Source of the DNA: a virus
Virus record (IMG/VR): IMGVR_UViG_3300042356_000015
Span: 1 to 31,607 of that record
Length of the DNA stretch: 31,607 bases
Reading direction: 5' to 3' (one strand)
This document shows positions 6,793-14,548 of the stretch, in pieces (position 1 is the stretch's first letter; each line of letters begins with the position of its first letter). The position numbers and the translations under genes are program-made. Below the pieces are notes generated by a model. It was given only the letters and a program-made list of their open reading frames with translations. It made no database searches and was not told where the DNA came from.

Positions 6793-7372
6793 TGCCAATA
6801 GCCTTTGCCCAGTTTTTTACAGCCCAATGCCCAATACCACAAGCATCGGCAACATCATTATCAGTAATAGCCCTATCATACTGAAGATTAATAAAGTTTA
6901 TAGTTCTTTGTTTTCTTAATTCTCTCTCATTAGCCTTATGCCAAGCCTCTGACTTACCTGGATTTTTAGATCTTAAAAAAAGTTTTTCATCTTTAGAAAT
7001 CTTTTTATTGCCAATAAAGTTTTGCCATGTGATTGGAGAAACTTTTCCAATAGTATTGATCCCAGACTGACCTGCTGCACCCAACAAAGCACCCTGAACT
7101 AATGCAAGGTCTGCAGCAGTTTTTGGGCTATTCATAAACACGGTATGTTCAATAACAATAGCATCTACATTTATAATATGATCAAACATTCCTTTAGATT
7201 TTTTACCAGCATCAATAACTTTTTCATATATATCTTTACCATCAAAGTTAATCTTACCGACTTCTTTAAGTTGTCCATCATGAAATGTTGCGTAGGCAAG
7301 ACTTTTAGTGCTAGCATCAATAGCACAGATACGTTCTGGACGTAACTCTAGGCCCCACTTATTCTTGCTCAT
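6785..7372 (-). CDS. RuvC-like Holliday junction resolvase
   Basis: This 195-residue protein has the RNase H-fold catalytic pattern of RuvC: ICAIDASTKSLAYA near the start (Asp19 counted from this ATG), AIVIEHTVF (Glu75), and DNDVADACGIGHWA (Asp173 and Asp176). The family cuts four-way junctions symmetrically. In phages it resolves branched DNA before packaging, and some relatives act as structure-specific debranching nucleases. I use ATG at 7372, because the longer form at 7378 begins with TTG. It overlaps the zinc-finger gene by 14 bases. Residues about 112-160 are unusually rich in Lys and Arg. Confidence 0.85.
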   Translation of the reverse strand: MSKNKWGLELRPERICAIDASTKSLAYATFHDGQLKEVGKINFDGKDIYEKVIDAGKKSKGMFDHIINVDAIVIEHTVFMNSPKTAADLALVQGALLGAAGQSGINTIGKVSPITWQNFIGNKKISKDEKLFLRSKNPGKSEAWHKANERELRKQRTINFINLQYDRAITDNDVADACGIGHWAVKNWAKAIGNE

Positions 7373-7649
7373 ACTCAATAAACCCTTTCAACTCTTTAAT
7401 CATCTTTGCTACTTCTTTTTCACTTATATTACAATTAGAGCAGAATCCAGACTCATTGTATATTGATAAAGAAACTCCGCATCCACCAAGGCATTTTCTT
7501 ATCTTACCAATTCGTCTTTGACTTCGTGTTAGATGATATCTTTCGGCAATCTTTTCTCTTGTAGCCTCATCTCTACAAGTATTACCGCAATATATCTGAT
7601 AACTTACTTTAGGATCAAAGTAGGCATCGCATCTACTACATAGTTTCAA
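7359..7649 (-). CDS. Double zinc-ribbon protein
   Basis: This 96-residue protein carries eight cysteines in two sets: C4-C7-C21-C25 and C53-C57-C70-C73, with a basic segment (residues about 26-52) between them. This predicts two structural zinc sites and nucleic-acid or protein binding. The start is TTG, supported by GGAG seven bases upstream, and it overlaps the exonuclease gene by 14 bases. It lies directly before the RuvC-like gene, so a nuclease-accessory role is plausible. It has no catalytic motif that I can see. Confidence 0.75.
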   Translation of the reverse strand: MKLCSRCDAYFDPKVSYQIYCGNTCRDEATREKIAERYHLTRSQRRIGKIRKCLGGCGVSLSIYNESGFCSNCNISEKEVAKMIKELKGFIEYEQE

Positions 7650-8451
7650 CTAACTTCTCCATTGATTTAATCTTTACTACGCCTTCTCCAGCATCTGAAC
7701 AAGCCTTTTGAATTGGACATGTCTTGCAAATTTTAGAATTAGATCGGTAGTTTTTGGTAGGAAGAGTTCTGGCTTCCCAGGCTTTGCGAACTTCACGCAT
7801 CCATTGAAATGCGTTATCAATCCATTCACGATAGTTATCATCTACCTCAACTGGCAGAATAAGTAGTTCATGGTTATTTTTGTTTTCATAAATAAGAACA
7901 CCCTTTTTCTTACCAAGGATTTTCATATAGATAAGCAACTGAATTAAGTGACCAGTCTTTGGCTTCATAGAGTTTTTGCGATACTCAAAACCTTCGTTAA
8001 GCATTGTCTTGATTTCGCCAACAATCTCTTCGCCTTCCCAATCAAGCATAACATCACCATATCCAAAGATAGGTGGATCATCATGACGAATTTTAAATTC
8101 AGTAGTCTCTTCATTATTGTCATCACGATAAATCTTAACAATGCCAGCATTCATCATAGCGTTTTGAATTCTTGCGTGAGACAAGGTTCCAGCAGTCATG
8201 TTTGCTGCTCCGTAAGCATCTGCATTATCTTCAAACATCTGACCGTCAAATGCTAGATACCAATACCTAGGGCACTCTCCGTGTGAGTATGCAATTGTAG
8301 ACGGGGCAAAAGTTTTCTTTTGTGTTTGCTTTGGTCCACGATTAATAATATACCCATGCTTAATTTTTTCAATTAAAGCATCACTATCAAGAATATTATT
8401 CTTTTTCATTGCAGGCTTAAGCATTACAGATTGTAGTAAATTCTTAGTCAT
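7636..8451 (-). CDS. Cas4/RecB-type Fe-S exonuclease (PD-(D/E)XK)
   Basis: This 271-residue nuclease has the Cas4-like layout. An early Cys (C60 in ECPRYWYLA) pairs with a C-terminal trio (C242, C245, C251 in CKTCPIQKAC), the four ligands expected for an iron-sulfur cluster. Catalytic elements are H92, D133 (in GYGDVML) and E146-x-K148 (in VGEIKTM), with a QLLIYMK helix following. Cas4-like phage enzymes degrade DNA ends and make 3' overhangs for recombination. There is no cas1 or CRISPR nearby, so a role with the window's RecA is more likely than adaptation. I start at ATG 8451, five bases after AAGGA; the ATG at 8457 touches that site. A promoter candidate lies just upstream. Confidence 0.85.
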   Translation of the reverse strand: MTKNLLQSVMLKPAMKKNNILDSDALIEKIKHGYIINRGPKQTQKKTFAPSTIAYSHGECPRYWYLAFDGQMFEDNADAYGAANMTAGTLSHARIQNAMMNAGIVKIYRDDNNEETTEFKIRHDDPPIFGYGDVMLDWEGEEIVGEIKTMLNEGFEYRKNSMKPKTGHLIQLLIYMKILGKKKGVLIYENKNNHELLILPVEVDDNYREWIDNAFQWMREVRKAWEARTLPTKNYRSNSKICKTCPIQKACSDAGEGVVKIKSMEKLVETM

Positions 8452-8471
8452 ATTCATCCTTTGTTTATATA

Positions 8472-8480
8472 AGTATACCA
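8472..8480 (-). promoter_or_regulatory. Extended -10 promoter before the Cas4-like gene
   Basis: The minus strand reads TGGTATACT, an extended -10, in the 31-base gap between the gene ending at 8483 and the exonuclease start at 8451. No clear -35 is visible. It could start an mRNA for the nuclease-to-terminase genes. Confidence 0.5.
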
Positions 8481-8482
8481 GG

Positions 8483-8794
8483 TTAGCGCATTATGTATTT
8501 TAATGCTGAGACCAAGTTGTTTACTGCTTCTGCTGCTGTGTAATAAATGTTTTTCTTTGCCCGATTATTCTTGTCAACATTTGCCATCCAAGTAGCCTTT
8601 AACGCTAACTTTCCTGCAATTGCCTGAAGTCTAACAATCTCAATTGCTGCCACTGGCATAGGAATGTCTGGCTTAATGATTAACTTAGCAATCATCGTAA
8701 GTGCTATAGTTAACTCTTCGTCTTCCATAAATTCAGCAATCTCTGCCAAACCATTAACCATATCTAGTGTTGTTTGTCCTGTACCTTCTGTCAT
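8483..8794 (-). CDS. Conserved phage hypothetical protein
   Basis: This 103-residue, apparently all-helical protein has an acidic N-terminal half (AEFMEDEELT) and a C-terminal part reading KKNIYYTAAEAVNNLVSALK. The ending recalls conserved small actinophage proteins of unknown role, from memory only. It starts one base after the stop of the PD-(D/E)XK gene and ends just before a promoter candidate. It has no cysteine and no membrane span. I cannot assign a function; its place among recombination genes suggests early expression. Confidence 0.8.
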   Translation of the reverse strand: MTEGTGQTTLDMVNGLAEIAEFMEDEELTIALTMIAKLIIKPDIPMPVAAIEIVRLQAIAGKLALKATWMANVDKNNRAKKNIYYTAAEAVNNLVSALKYIMR

Positions 8795-8795
8795 T

Positions 8796-9080
8796 TTATT
8801 CTCCTTCTACTAACTGTTCTAACATATCTAGTTCAATTATAGCAAGTCTAACTTTCTGTGTCCCCTCGCCAAGAACAATGATCAAGGCTGGATCCATACT
8901 TTTTTTAAGTGCATCAGTAACAGCCTTAGCCCACACATCTTGATTCAAAGTAAAAGACTTTGAGCACTCTTTAAAATCAACAACAAAGTTATGCCAAGAA
9001 GCATCCCCCTTTGTATTATTTCTTCCAGAGTTCTTATGCTGTTTAGCACCTATACGTTTAGATTCAGAACGCTCACTCAT
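8796..9080 (-). CDS. Putative PD-(D/E)XK Holliday junction resolvase-like nuclease
   Basis: This 94-residue protein matches, by eye, a small phage nuclease family of the layout basic start, SGxxxxKGD, then F-V-[VI]-[DE]-x-K, then Ser/Phe-rich beta strand. Here these are NSGRNNTKGDASW (Asp26), FVVDFKE (Asp35 and Lys37) and SKSFTLNQDVW, then a helix and PALIIVLGEG. Asp35-x-Lys37 stands where the catalytic E-x-K normally lies, so the acidic position is Asp. The first half is rich in Lys and Arg, as expected for DNA binding. Such proteins cleave branched DNA. It sits between RecA and the Cas4-like nuclease. The assignment is moderate: no search was possible. Confidence 0.6.
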   Translation of the reverse strand: MSERSESKRIGAKQHKNSGRNNTKGDASWHNFVVDFKECSKSFTLNQDVWAKAVTDALKKSMDPALIIVLGEGTQKVRLAIIELDMLEQLVEGE

Positions 9081-9081
9081 A

Positions 9082-9258
9082 TTAAAAGTCTGCTTTCTTC
9101 TTTTTTTGTGGCATAAGTTCTACCTTTGATACGTGTTTCTTACTACACATCCAAGTAGCATCACCTGAACTAATCCAAAGCCTTAGAGATGTAACCTCTT
9201 CTTGACATTTCTTGCAGGGAAACTTGCCTTCAAACACCTTAAATTCTTTTTCAGCCAT
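9082..9258 (-). CDS. Small zinc-ribbon protein
   Basis: This 58-residue ORF starts MAEKEFKVFEGKF. It has C15-x2-C18 and then C38-x3-H42, and ends in a basic KKKK tail, which suggests one zinc-binding module and nucleic-acid contact. The ATG at 9258 overlaps the recA stop by eight bases, and the stop at 9082 is one base from the next ATG, so the gene fits the operon exactly. Function unknown; it may assist the neighbouring recombinase or nuclease. Confidence 0.75.
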   Translation of the reverse strand: MAEKEFKVFEGKFPCKKCQEEVTSLRLWISSGDATWMCSKKHVSKVELMPQKKKKADF

Positions 9259-10267
9259 CTGAAAGTTTCTTCTTTAATGACTCTTGTAATTCAAGATCTT
9301 CCTTAACACGACTAATAAACCCGTCTCTGCCCTGCACCTTTGTTCCATCATCAAGTTGATACCAAGCGCCAGTTCTATTTACAAGCCCTGCTGCTTCTGC
9401 CGTATCTACAAGATCTCCAATAGAGTCAATTCCAATTTCATCTCCTCTAAAATAAAAGTCATACTCGCCTGACTGAAATCCTGGAGAAGTTTTAGAGAAC
9501 TGCAGTTCCCAACGAATCTTTCTACCAATCTTTTCTTCAATCAACTTATCACCAATCTTTATCTTACCCTTAATGGCTTGATTGTCAGACTCTGATGAGA
9601 ACAGTTTAATGACTGTTGACGAGTAAAATTTTGTAGCCTGCCCACCTGTTGGTTGCTGACTTGTATACATTGCATTAATATTATTACGTGATTGAGAAAT
9701 TAATACAAATAGTGTTGGCTTAACCTTATTGTTAGCATAGTTAATCATCTTCCAAGCATTACTAAAGTCACGAGACTCAGCGCCAATTTGCTTTGTATTT
9801 TCTAGTTGTTTAAGTTCGTCTGAGTCTTTTTCAAAGTAAATTGCAGGAAGCAAAGATGTAATTGAGTCAATAACTACAATATCAACACCAGCATTAATAA
9901 GGTTTGTCCCTACGTCCACCATCTCATTAATTGTACGTGCCTGAGAATAAATAAGTTTAGATGAGTCTACCCCAAGGCGCTCAGCCCAAACCTTATCGTA
10001 TGACATTTCTGCATCAATCCAAGCACAAACCTTACCTTCCTTCTGTGCTAGACCTATCATCTGAAGGCATAGAGAGGACTTTGCAGAGGACTTTGATCCC
10101 CAAACCAGTACCTGTCTGCCATAAGGCAGTCCACCTGCCAGAGCACGATTTAAACCAAAACTGGGTGTGGCTGCATATTCTGTTGGAGGTACTGAGTCTC
10201 CAACCATAATAGTCTTACGCAACTTAGGGTTAAGTTGTGCTAGTACTTCTTCCATTGTTACTGACAT
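9251..10267 (-). CDS. recA: RecA/UvsX-like recombinase
   Basis: This 338-residue protein carries the RecA core. Walker A is GSKSSAKSS (57-65), the catalytic-glutamate segment is WIDAEMSYD (Glu87), and Walker B is DIVVIDS (Asp134). The L2-like stretch runs through GGQATKFYSS. RecA proteins coat single-stranded DNA and drive strand exchange, repair and recombination-dependent replication. The usual SGKT is SAKS here; phage UvsX proteins also depart from the bacterial form at this site, so I group it with the phage type. It is shorter than bacterial RecA, which usually has about 350 residues, and has no acidic C-terminal tail. It is coupled by TAATG to the MazG gene. Confidence 0.92.
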   Translation of the reverse strand: MSVTMEEVLAQLNPKLRKTIMVGDSVPPTEYAATPSFGLNRALAGGLPYGRQVLVWGSKSSAKSSLCLQMIGLAQKEGKVCAWIDAEMSYDKVWAERLGVDSSKLIYSQARTINEMVDVGTNLINAGVDIVVIDSITSLLPAIYFEKDSDELKQLENTKQIGAESRDFSNAWKMINYANNKVKPTLFVLISQSRNNINAMYTSQQPTGGQATKFYSSTVIKLFSSESDNQAIKGKIKIGDKLIEEKIGRKIRWELQFSKTSPGFQSGEYDFYFRGDEIGIDSIGDLVDTAEAAGLVNRTGAWYQLDDGTKVQGRDGFISRVKEDLELQESLKKKLSDG

Positions 10268-10599
10268 TAAAATCGTACCCCGTGTTTTTCTGGTCTAGTT
10301 TTATTAAAGTCGATCTTTTCTTTGAGTGCTTGATCAAGTGATAATCTAGTATAGCCTGCTTCAACCATTCCTGCATATAGATCAAGTGTCCTAATAATAA
10401 TATCTGCAAACTCTTTAGTGATCTCTTCTTCGCCTTTATCTTTACGTACTGCTTCCATTACCTCAGTAACTTCTGACACAATCATCATACATTGTTTAGC
10501 AATAAATATATCATTTATAGCGTCGTGATCTTCTGGACTTCCCCAAAAACCTTTTTCAACTGCATTCTTGTGTAGTTCTATTGCCATATCGTCAAGCAT
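10267..10599 (-). CDS. MazG-like nucleotide pyrophosphohydrolase
   Basis: This 110-residue helical protein has the MazG/dUTPase-superfamily metal sites: E43-x-x-E46 (SEVTEVMEA) and E63-x-x-D66 (EFADIII). It ends NKTRPEKHGVRF, a typical terminal motif of these proteins. MazG enzymes hydrolyse NTPs or dNTPs to monophosphates. In phages they are thought to clean or tune nucleotide pools, or to lower alarmone signalling. It overlaps dnaE by eight bases and leads into recA. The substrate cannot be read from sequence. Confidence 0.88.
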   Translation of the reverse strand: MLDDMAIELHKNAVEKGFWGSPEDHDAINDIFIAKQCMMIVSEVTEVMEAVRKDKGEEEITKEFADIIIRTLDLYAGMVEAGYTRLSLDQALKEKIDFNKTRPEKHGVRF

Positions 10600-13500
10600 T
10601 TATATCCTCCAGTGTTATTGTTCCATCTTTTGTTTTTCCAAAACTAAACTTGTATGCCTTGCCTTCTTCAAGTTTCATATAGGCTTTTGCAAATGCCGTA
10701 GGGAATACTGTAATAGGGTGTAGGTCTCTTCCAGTATCTGCAAGGGTTAGTGTTGCCATCTTCTTACCAGCCTTTGTGACTCTTGGCTTAAAAGAAACAA
10801 CAAACATTTCTTCATCCGAATAGGGCAATTGCTTATAACTTAAAAACTTTACAAGGGCATTGTCTGAACCCTTGATCTCATCAACTGGTATTGCAGAAAC
10901 AATTCTATTATCTGTTGCAAGAAGCAAATATGTTTTTCCAGTTTCAATTGTTGTCTGCTCTTCATCAAATATGCCGATGCTACCAGTCTTATCAAGAACT
11001 TCAACTCTTGACCAACCAGTACCACGCTTAATGGCTTTGACCATACCCAGAAGTATAAAGGATCCCTTTTCTTCAAAACTTTCTGTATCACTAATAAATG
11101 CATAGTAGTGTGACGGAATTGTAATGTTGAATTCTGGAAGGTTTAGATATTCATAAAGATGCTCTTTAATCTCATCATCATTGCGTGGATGATCAGAGAA
11201 CGTTGCTGCGCCAATGACTCTTAGCGCTTGTAAGGCACGAGAGTTTACTCCGTTACCTTTGGTAAATGTAAATTCTTCAAGTTCTTTGTATGAACTAAAT
11301 GGTCGTGCAGATATGTATCTTTCTGCAATCGTGTCAGATATGAACTTGATAGCACTGAGTCCAAACCGAATACCCTTACCCTCAATTTTAAAATCTTTAT
11401 CCGAATCGTTAATGTGAGGTAACTTAATACTAATGCCCATTCTTTTTGCCTCAATAAGATACTCAGTTCTTCCATCTTTATCCTTTTCATTTTTAAGAAG
11501 AGCAAACATAAACTCTAGTGGGTAGTGGTATTTGAGCCACGCTGTCCAATACGAGAGAGTACTGTAAGCAACGGCATGCGATTTGTTGAACGAATACCCA
11601 GCATGCGCTTCAAAATCATGCCAAAGATCCAAAGCATCATTAGGGGCGATATACTTACTAGCACCACTAATGAAACGATCTTGGAACTCATTAAACTCTT
11701 TAGCATCTTTTTTCTTGCCAATGATCTTTCTAACTTTATCTGCTTCCGACATGGACATACCGCCAAGTTGTACGCATGCTTGCATAACTTGTTCCTGGTA
11801 AAGAATGCAGCCATAAGTATCCTCCGTAAATGGTTTTAGAATTTGGTGAAGATAGTTAATATTTTGACGACCATGCTTACGGTCAATATAGTCTTTACCA
11901 ATTGTGTTTGCAGCACCTGGGCGAACCAAAGCATTTGATGCAGCAAGTTCATCAAGGTTCTTTACTCCCATTTTAATTAAAAGGTTTGTGTATGGTGTTG
12001 CTTCACACTGGAATACACCCTTGGTGTATCCACTAGAAAGCATTTCATAAACATCTTTATCATCCATATTAATTGAAAGCAAATCAATATCTACATAATG
12101 ATTTTCTTTAACCATATCAATAGTATCTTTAAGTACACTAAGAGTCTTAAGACCCAGAGCATCAATCTTGATTAAGCCAATTCGTTCAGCCTCTTCCATA
12201 TCCACACCAACAACAGGAATGCGTTCATCACTACCAGTAGCAGATCTTGTTTCCATTGGGGCGTGTCTAAATATTGGCTCCTTTGCAGTAACTACACCTG
12301 CAGCGTGAATACCAGTACCACGGATACGGCCACGAAGTTGTTCTCCATAGATTTCTACTTCTGGATACTTCTCACGAAACTCTCGTGTTGATTTTGAACT
12401 ACAGAAGTCATCCCAAGTATCTACGGTCTTTAACACTTTGTTTACATCAGATAGTGGAATATTTAGTACTCGTGAAACGTCACGAACAATCCCCTTTCCT
12501 GTAAACTCTAAAAATGTAGCGATTGATGCTACGTGTCGGTATTGTCTAACTAAATAGTCTTTTACTTCTTCACGACGAGTATCTTGAATATCTGTATCAA
12601 TATCAGGAAAGTCATTACGATCTGGATTAATAAAACGAAAGAATAGAAGTCCGTGTTTAATTGGATCAATGTCTGTAATGCCAAGGGTATAACATACAAG
12701 AGATCCTGCTGACGAACCACGGCCAGGGCCTACAAGAATTCCTTCTTTCTTTGCCCAACCAATCATATTTTGAACTACAAGAAAGTAAGGACCAAAGTTT
12801 TTGTTTTTAATAATCTCTAACTCTTCATCAAGACGATCTAAGTATTCCTTGTTACCTTCTAAGCCACGAGTCTTCAAACCCTCTAAGGCAAGAGTTTTAA
12901 GTTCTTTGTCTGGACTCTTATACTGTACTGGAAGTAAGTTTAATCCATCTTTAATGTCATAGTCTTCTACTTTGTCTGCAATGCTAATAGAGTTGATATA
13001 CATATCTTCTCTTACTATACCCTGGGATTCCATGGCTACCTTCATCTCATCATATGAAAGAAGGTGAATGTCAAACTTGTTAAATGACATTTGTCTATCT
13101 TCGCCGTATAGATAATCAAGACGCTTTAGCATTCCATCTTGCTTCTTTGATTTTTCATAGGTAGTATCTTTTTGTACCTTGGCGTGAGAGTTCATCAATA
13201 GTTTAAACTCTTGAATTTCTTTTTGTGACTCGTCAACATGGTGACAGTCTGGAGTAACAACAGTCTGAATTTTAAACTCATCTGCTAAGTCAGCAAGTTG
13301 CTTATTTACTTCTGCACCATTGTGTGGCATTAACTCCATATAGAAGTCATCTTTAAATACTCTCTTAAACCATTCAATATGCTTCTTTGCCTGAGCATAC
13401 TCTCCGTGCTCTAGTGCTTTTGCAATGATACCGCTTAAACATCCAGATAAAACAATAATGCCTTCTGAGTACTTTTCAAGAACTTCAAAGTCAAAGCGTG

Positions 13501-13864
13501 GCTTATTAAAATATCCTTCAGTCCAAGCGATCTCATTAATCTTGTTTAGATTCTCTAAACCAAGTTGGTTCTTAGCGAGAAGGATAATGTGATTATAGAC
13601 CATATCAGTTGGCTCAGTGCGTTCTGCCTTTGCCCTCTTATCAAATCTATCAGCACAAAAATATCCTTCTACGCCAAGTATAGGCTTAATACCCTTTTCT
13701 TTAGCCATGCGATACATCTCACGATGACCAGATAACGTACCGTGGTCTGTGATTGCGATTGCACTCATGCCTAAAGCACTAGCACGGTCAACATACTCTT
13801 GTGGAGTTGCTACGCCGTCAAATAGTGAGTAGTGAGTATGTACGTGTAAGCCTACGTAACTCAT
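10592..13864 (-). CDS. dnaE: DNA polymerase III alpha subunit (DnaE-type replicase)
   Basis: This 1090-residue C-family polymerase should copy the phage genome. A PHP domain opens it: HVHTHYS (7-13), TDHG (39-42) and TPDCHH (204-209). The catalytic palm has GPGRGSSAGS (379-388), PDIDTDIQD (420-428, catalytic Asp423 and Asp425) and KIDALGLKTL (566-575, third Asp568). Fingers and a C-terminal region follow. The end is unusual: two OB-like segments appear, about 935-995 and 1018-1088, the second being the canonical one (TKAGKKMATLTLAD). At 1090 residues it is somewhat shorter than cellular DnaE, and I see no obvious clamp-binding motif at the end. It starts four bases after the SSB stop. Confidence 0.95.
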   Translation of the reverse strand: MSYVGLHVHTHYSLFDGVATPQEYVDRASALGMSAIAITDHGTLSGHREMYRMAKEKGIKPILGVEGYFCADRFDKRAKAERTEPTDMVYNHIILLAKNQLGLENLNKINEIAWTEGYFNKPRFDFEVLEKYSEGIIVLSGCLSGIIAKALEHGEYAQAKKHIEWFKRVFKDDFYMELMPHNGAEVNKQLADLADEFKIQTVVTPDCHHVDESQKEIQEFKLLMNSHAKVQKDTTYEKSKKQDGMLKRLDYLYGEDRQMSFNKFDIHLLSYDEMKVAMESQGIVREDMYINSISIADKVEDYDIKDGLNLLPVQYKSPDKELKTLALEGLKTRGLEGNKEYLDRLDEELEIIKNKNFGPYFLVVQNMIGWAKKEGILVGPGRGSSAGSLVCYTLGITDIDPIKHGLLFFRFINPDRNDFPDIDTDIQDTRREEVKDYLVRQYRHVASIATFLEFTGKGIVRDVSRVLNIPLSDVNKVLKTVDTWDDFCSSKSTREFREKYPEVEIYGEQLRGRIRGTGIHAAGVVTAKEPIFRHAPMETRSATGSDERIPVVGVDMEEAERIGLIKIDALGLKTLSVLKDTIDMVKENHYVDIDLLSINMDDKDVYEMLSSGYTKGVFQCEATPYTNLLIKMGVKNLDELAASNALVRPGAANTIGKDYIDRKHGRQNINYLHQILKPFTEDTYGCILYQEQVMQACVQLGGMSMSEADKVRKIIGKKKDAKEFNEFQDRFISGASKYIAPNDALDLWHDFEAHAGYSFNKSHAVAYSTLSYWTAWLKYHYPLEFMFALLKNEKDKDGRTEYLIEAKRMGISIKLPHINDSDKDFKIEGKGIRFGLSAIKFISDTIAERYISARPFSSYKELEEFTFTKGNGVNSRALQALRVIGAATFSDHPRNDDEIKEHLYEYLNLPEFNITIPSHYYAFISDTESFEEKGSFILLGMVKAIKRGTGWSRVEVLDKTGSIGIFDEEQTTIETGKTYLLLATDNRIVSAIPVDEIKGSDNALVKFLSYKQLPYSDEEMFVVSFKPRVTKAGKKMATLTLADTGRDLHPITVFPTAFAKAYMKLEEGKAYKFSFGKTKDGTITLEDINA

Positions 13865-13867
13865 CTA

Positions 13868-14524
13868 TTACCAGTCTGTGTTTGTTGCAGAAGTGGTAGT
13901 TGGACCATCAAAGCCCAAATAGAATGCTTCTTGTTCAGCATATGGAATATTGCGAAGAGCAAGTTCCAATGGAAACGGTTCAGTTCCAGACCAATCAAAT
14001 GGTTCCTTGTCTGGTGCTGATGGAATGAGTGTGTAAGATGTTTCAGTTCCCTGACCATTACGCTTTACTTTCCAAACCAAGTTTGAGATGCTTCCTGTTT
14101 CAAGAGCATACTCACGAATGGTATTGAAAGCAGACTGCTTGCTTACACCCATTGACCAAATAGCAACATATGGCTTTTCAATGCCATCGTCTACTAGGAC
14201 GTTGCAGTAGAAACGAAGACGACCACGCCATCCAGCCTTTGGATCCTTGCGGTGCATCTCTTCTGCCCAGTCACGGCCTTCTGACTCCATTGTATCTACA
14301 GCCTTACGCTTATAGTCCTTTGGATTTGTGTGTTCTTTTACAACTAAAGCAAGACCACGACCCTCGTTATAATTTGCTGAGTCTTCGTCTAGTTCTTCAA
14401 TAAAGCGAATCTTTACTGATTGACCATCGGCAAGTTTTAGCCACTTTACCTTTGGTGAGTTTTCATCATACTTTGGCTTGTCAAGCAGGGCATTAATATT
14501 TTTGAGTCCCTTTACTACGCTCAT
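13868..14524 (-). CDS. Single-stranded DNA-binding protein (gp32-like)
   Basis: This 218-residue protein has a basic N-terminal arm (VVKGLKNINALLDKPK). It continues with WLKLADGQSVKIRFIEELDE (28-48), a pattern shared with gp32-type phage SSBs, and later beta-rich OB-like segments such as RLRFYCNVLVDDG. The C-terminus has several acidic and aromatic residues and ends NTDW. SSBs protect the unwound strand and recruit replication partners. Position between primase and polymerase supports this. AAAGGAG precedes the ATG at 14524, and a two-element promoter candidate lies in the gap upstream. Fold assignment is by eye. Confidence 0.65.
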   Translation of the reverse strand: MSVVKGLKNINALLDKPKYDENSPKVKWLKLADGQSVKIRFIEELDEDSANYNEGRGLALVVKEHTNPKDYKRKAVDTMESEGRDWAEEMHRKDPKAGWRGRLRFYCNVLVDDGIEKPYVAIWSMGVSKQSAFNTIREYALETGSISNLVWKVKRNGQGTETSYTLIPSAPDKEPFDWSGTEPFPLELALRNIPYAEQEAFYLGFDGPTTTSATNTDW

Positions 14525-14548
14525 ATCTTTCTCCTTTGTGTTATTATA

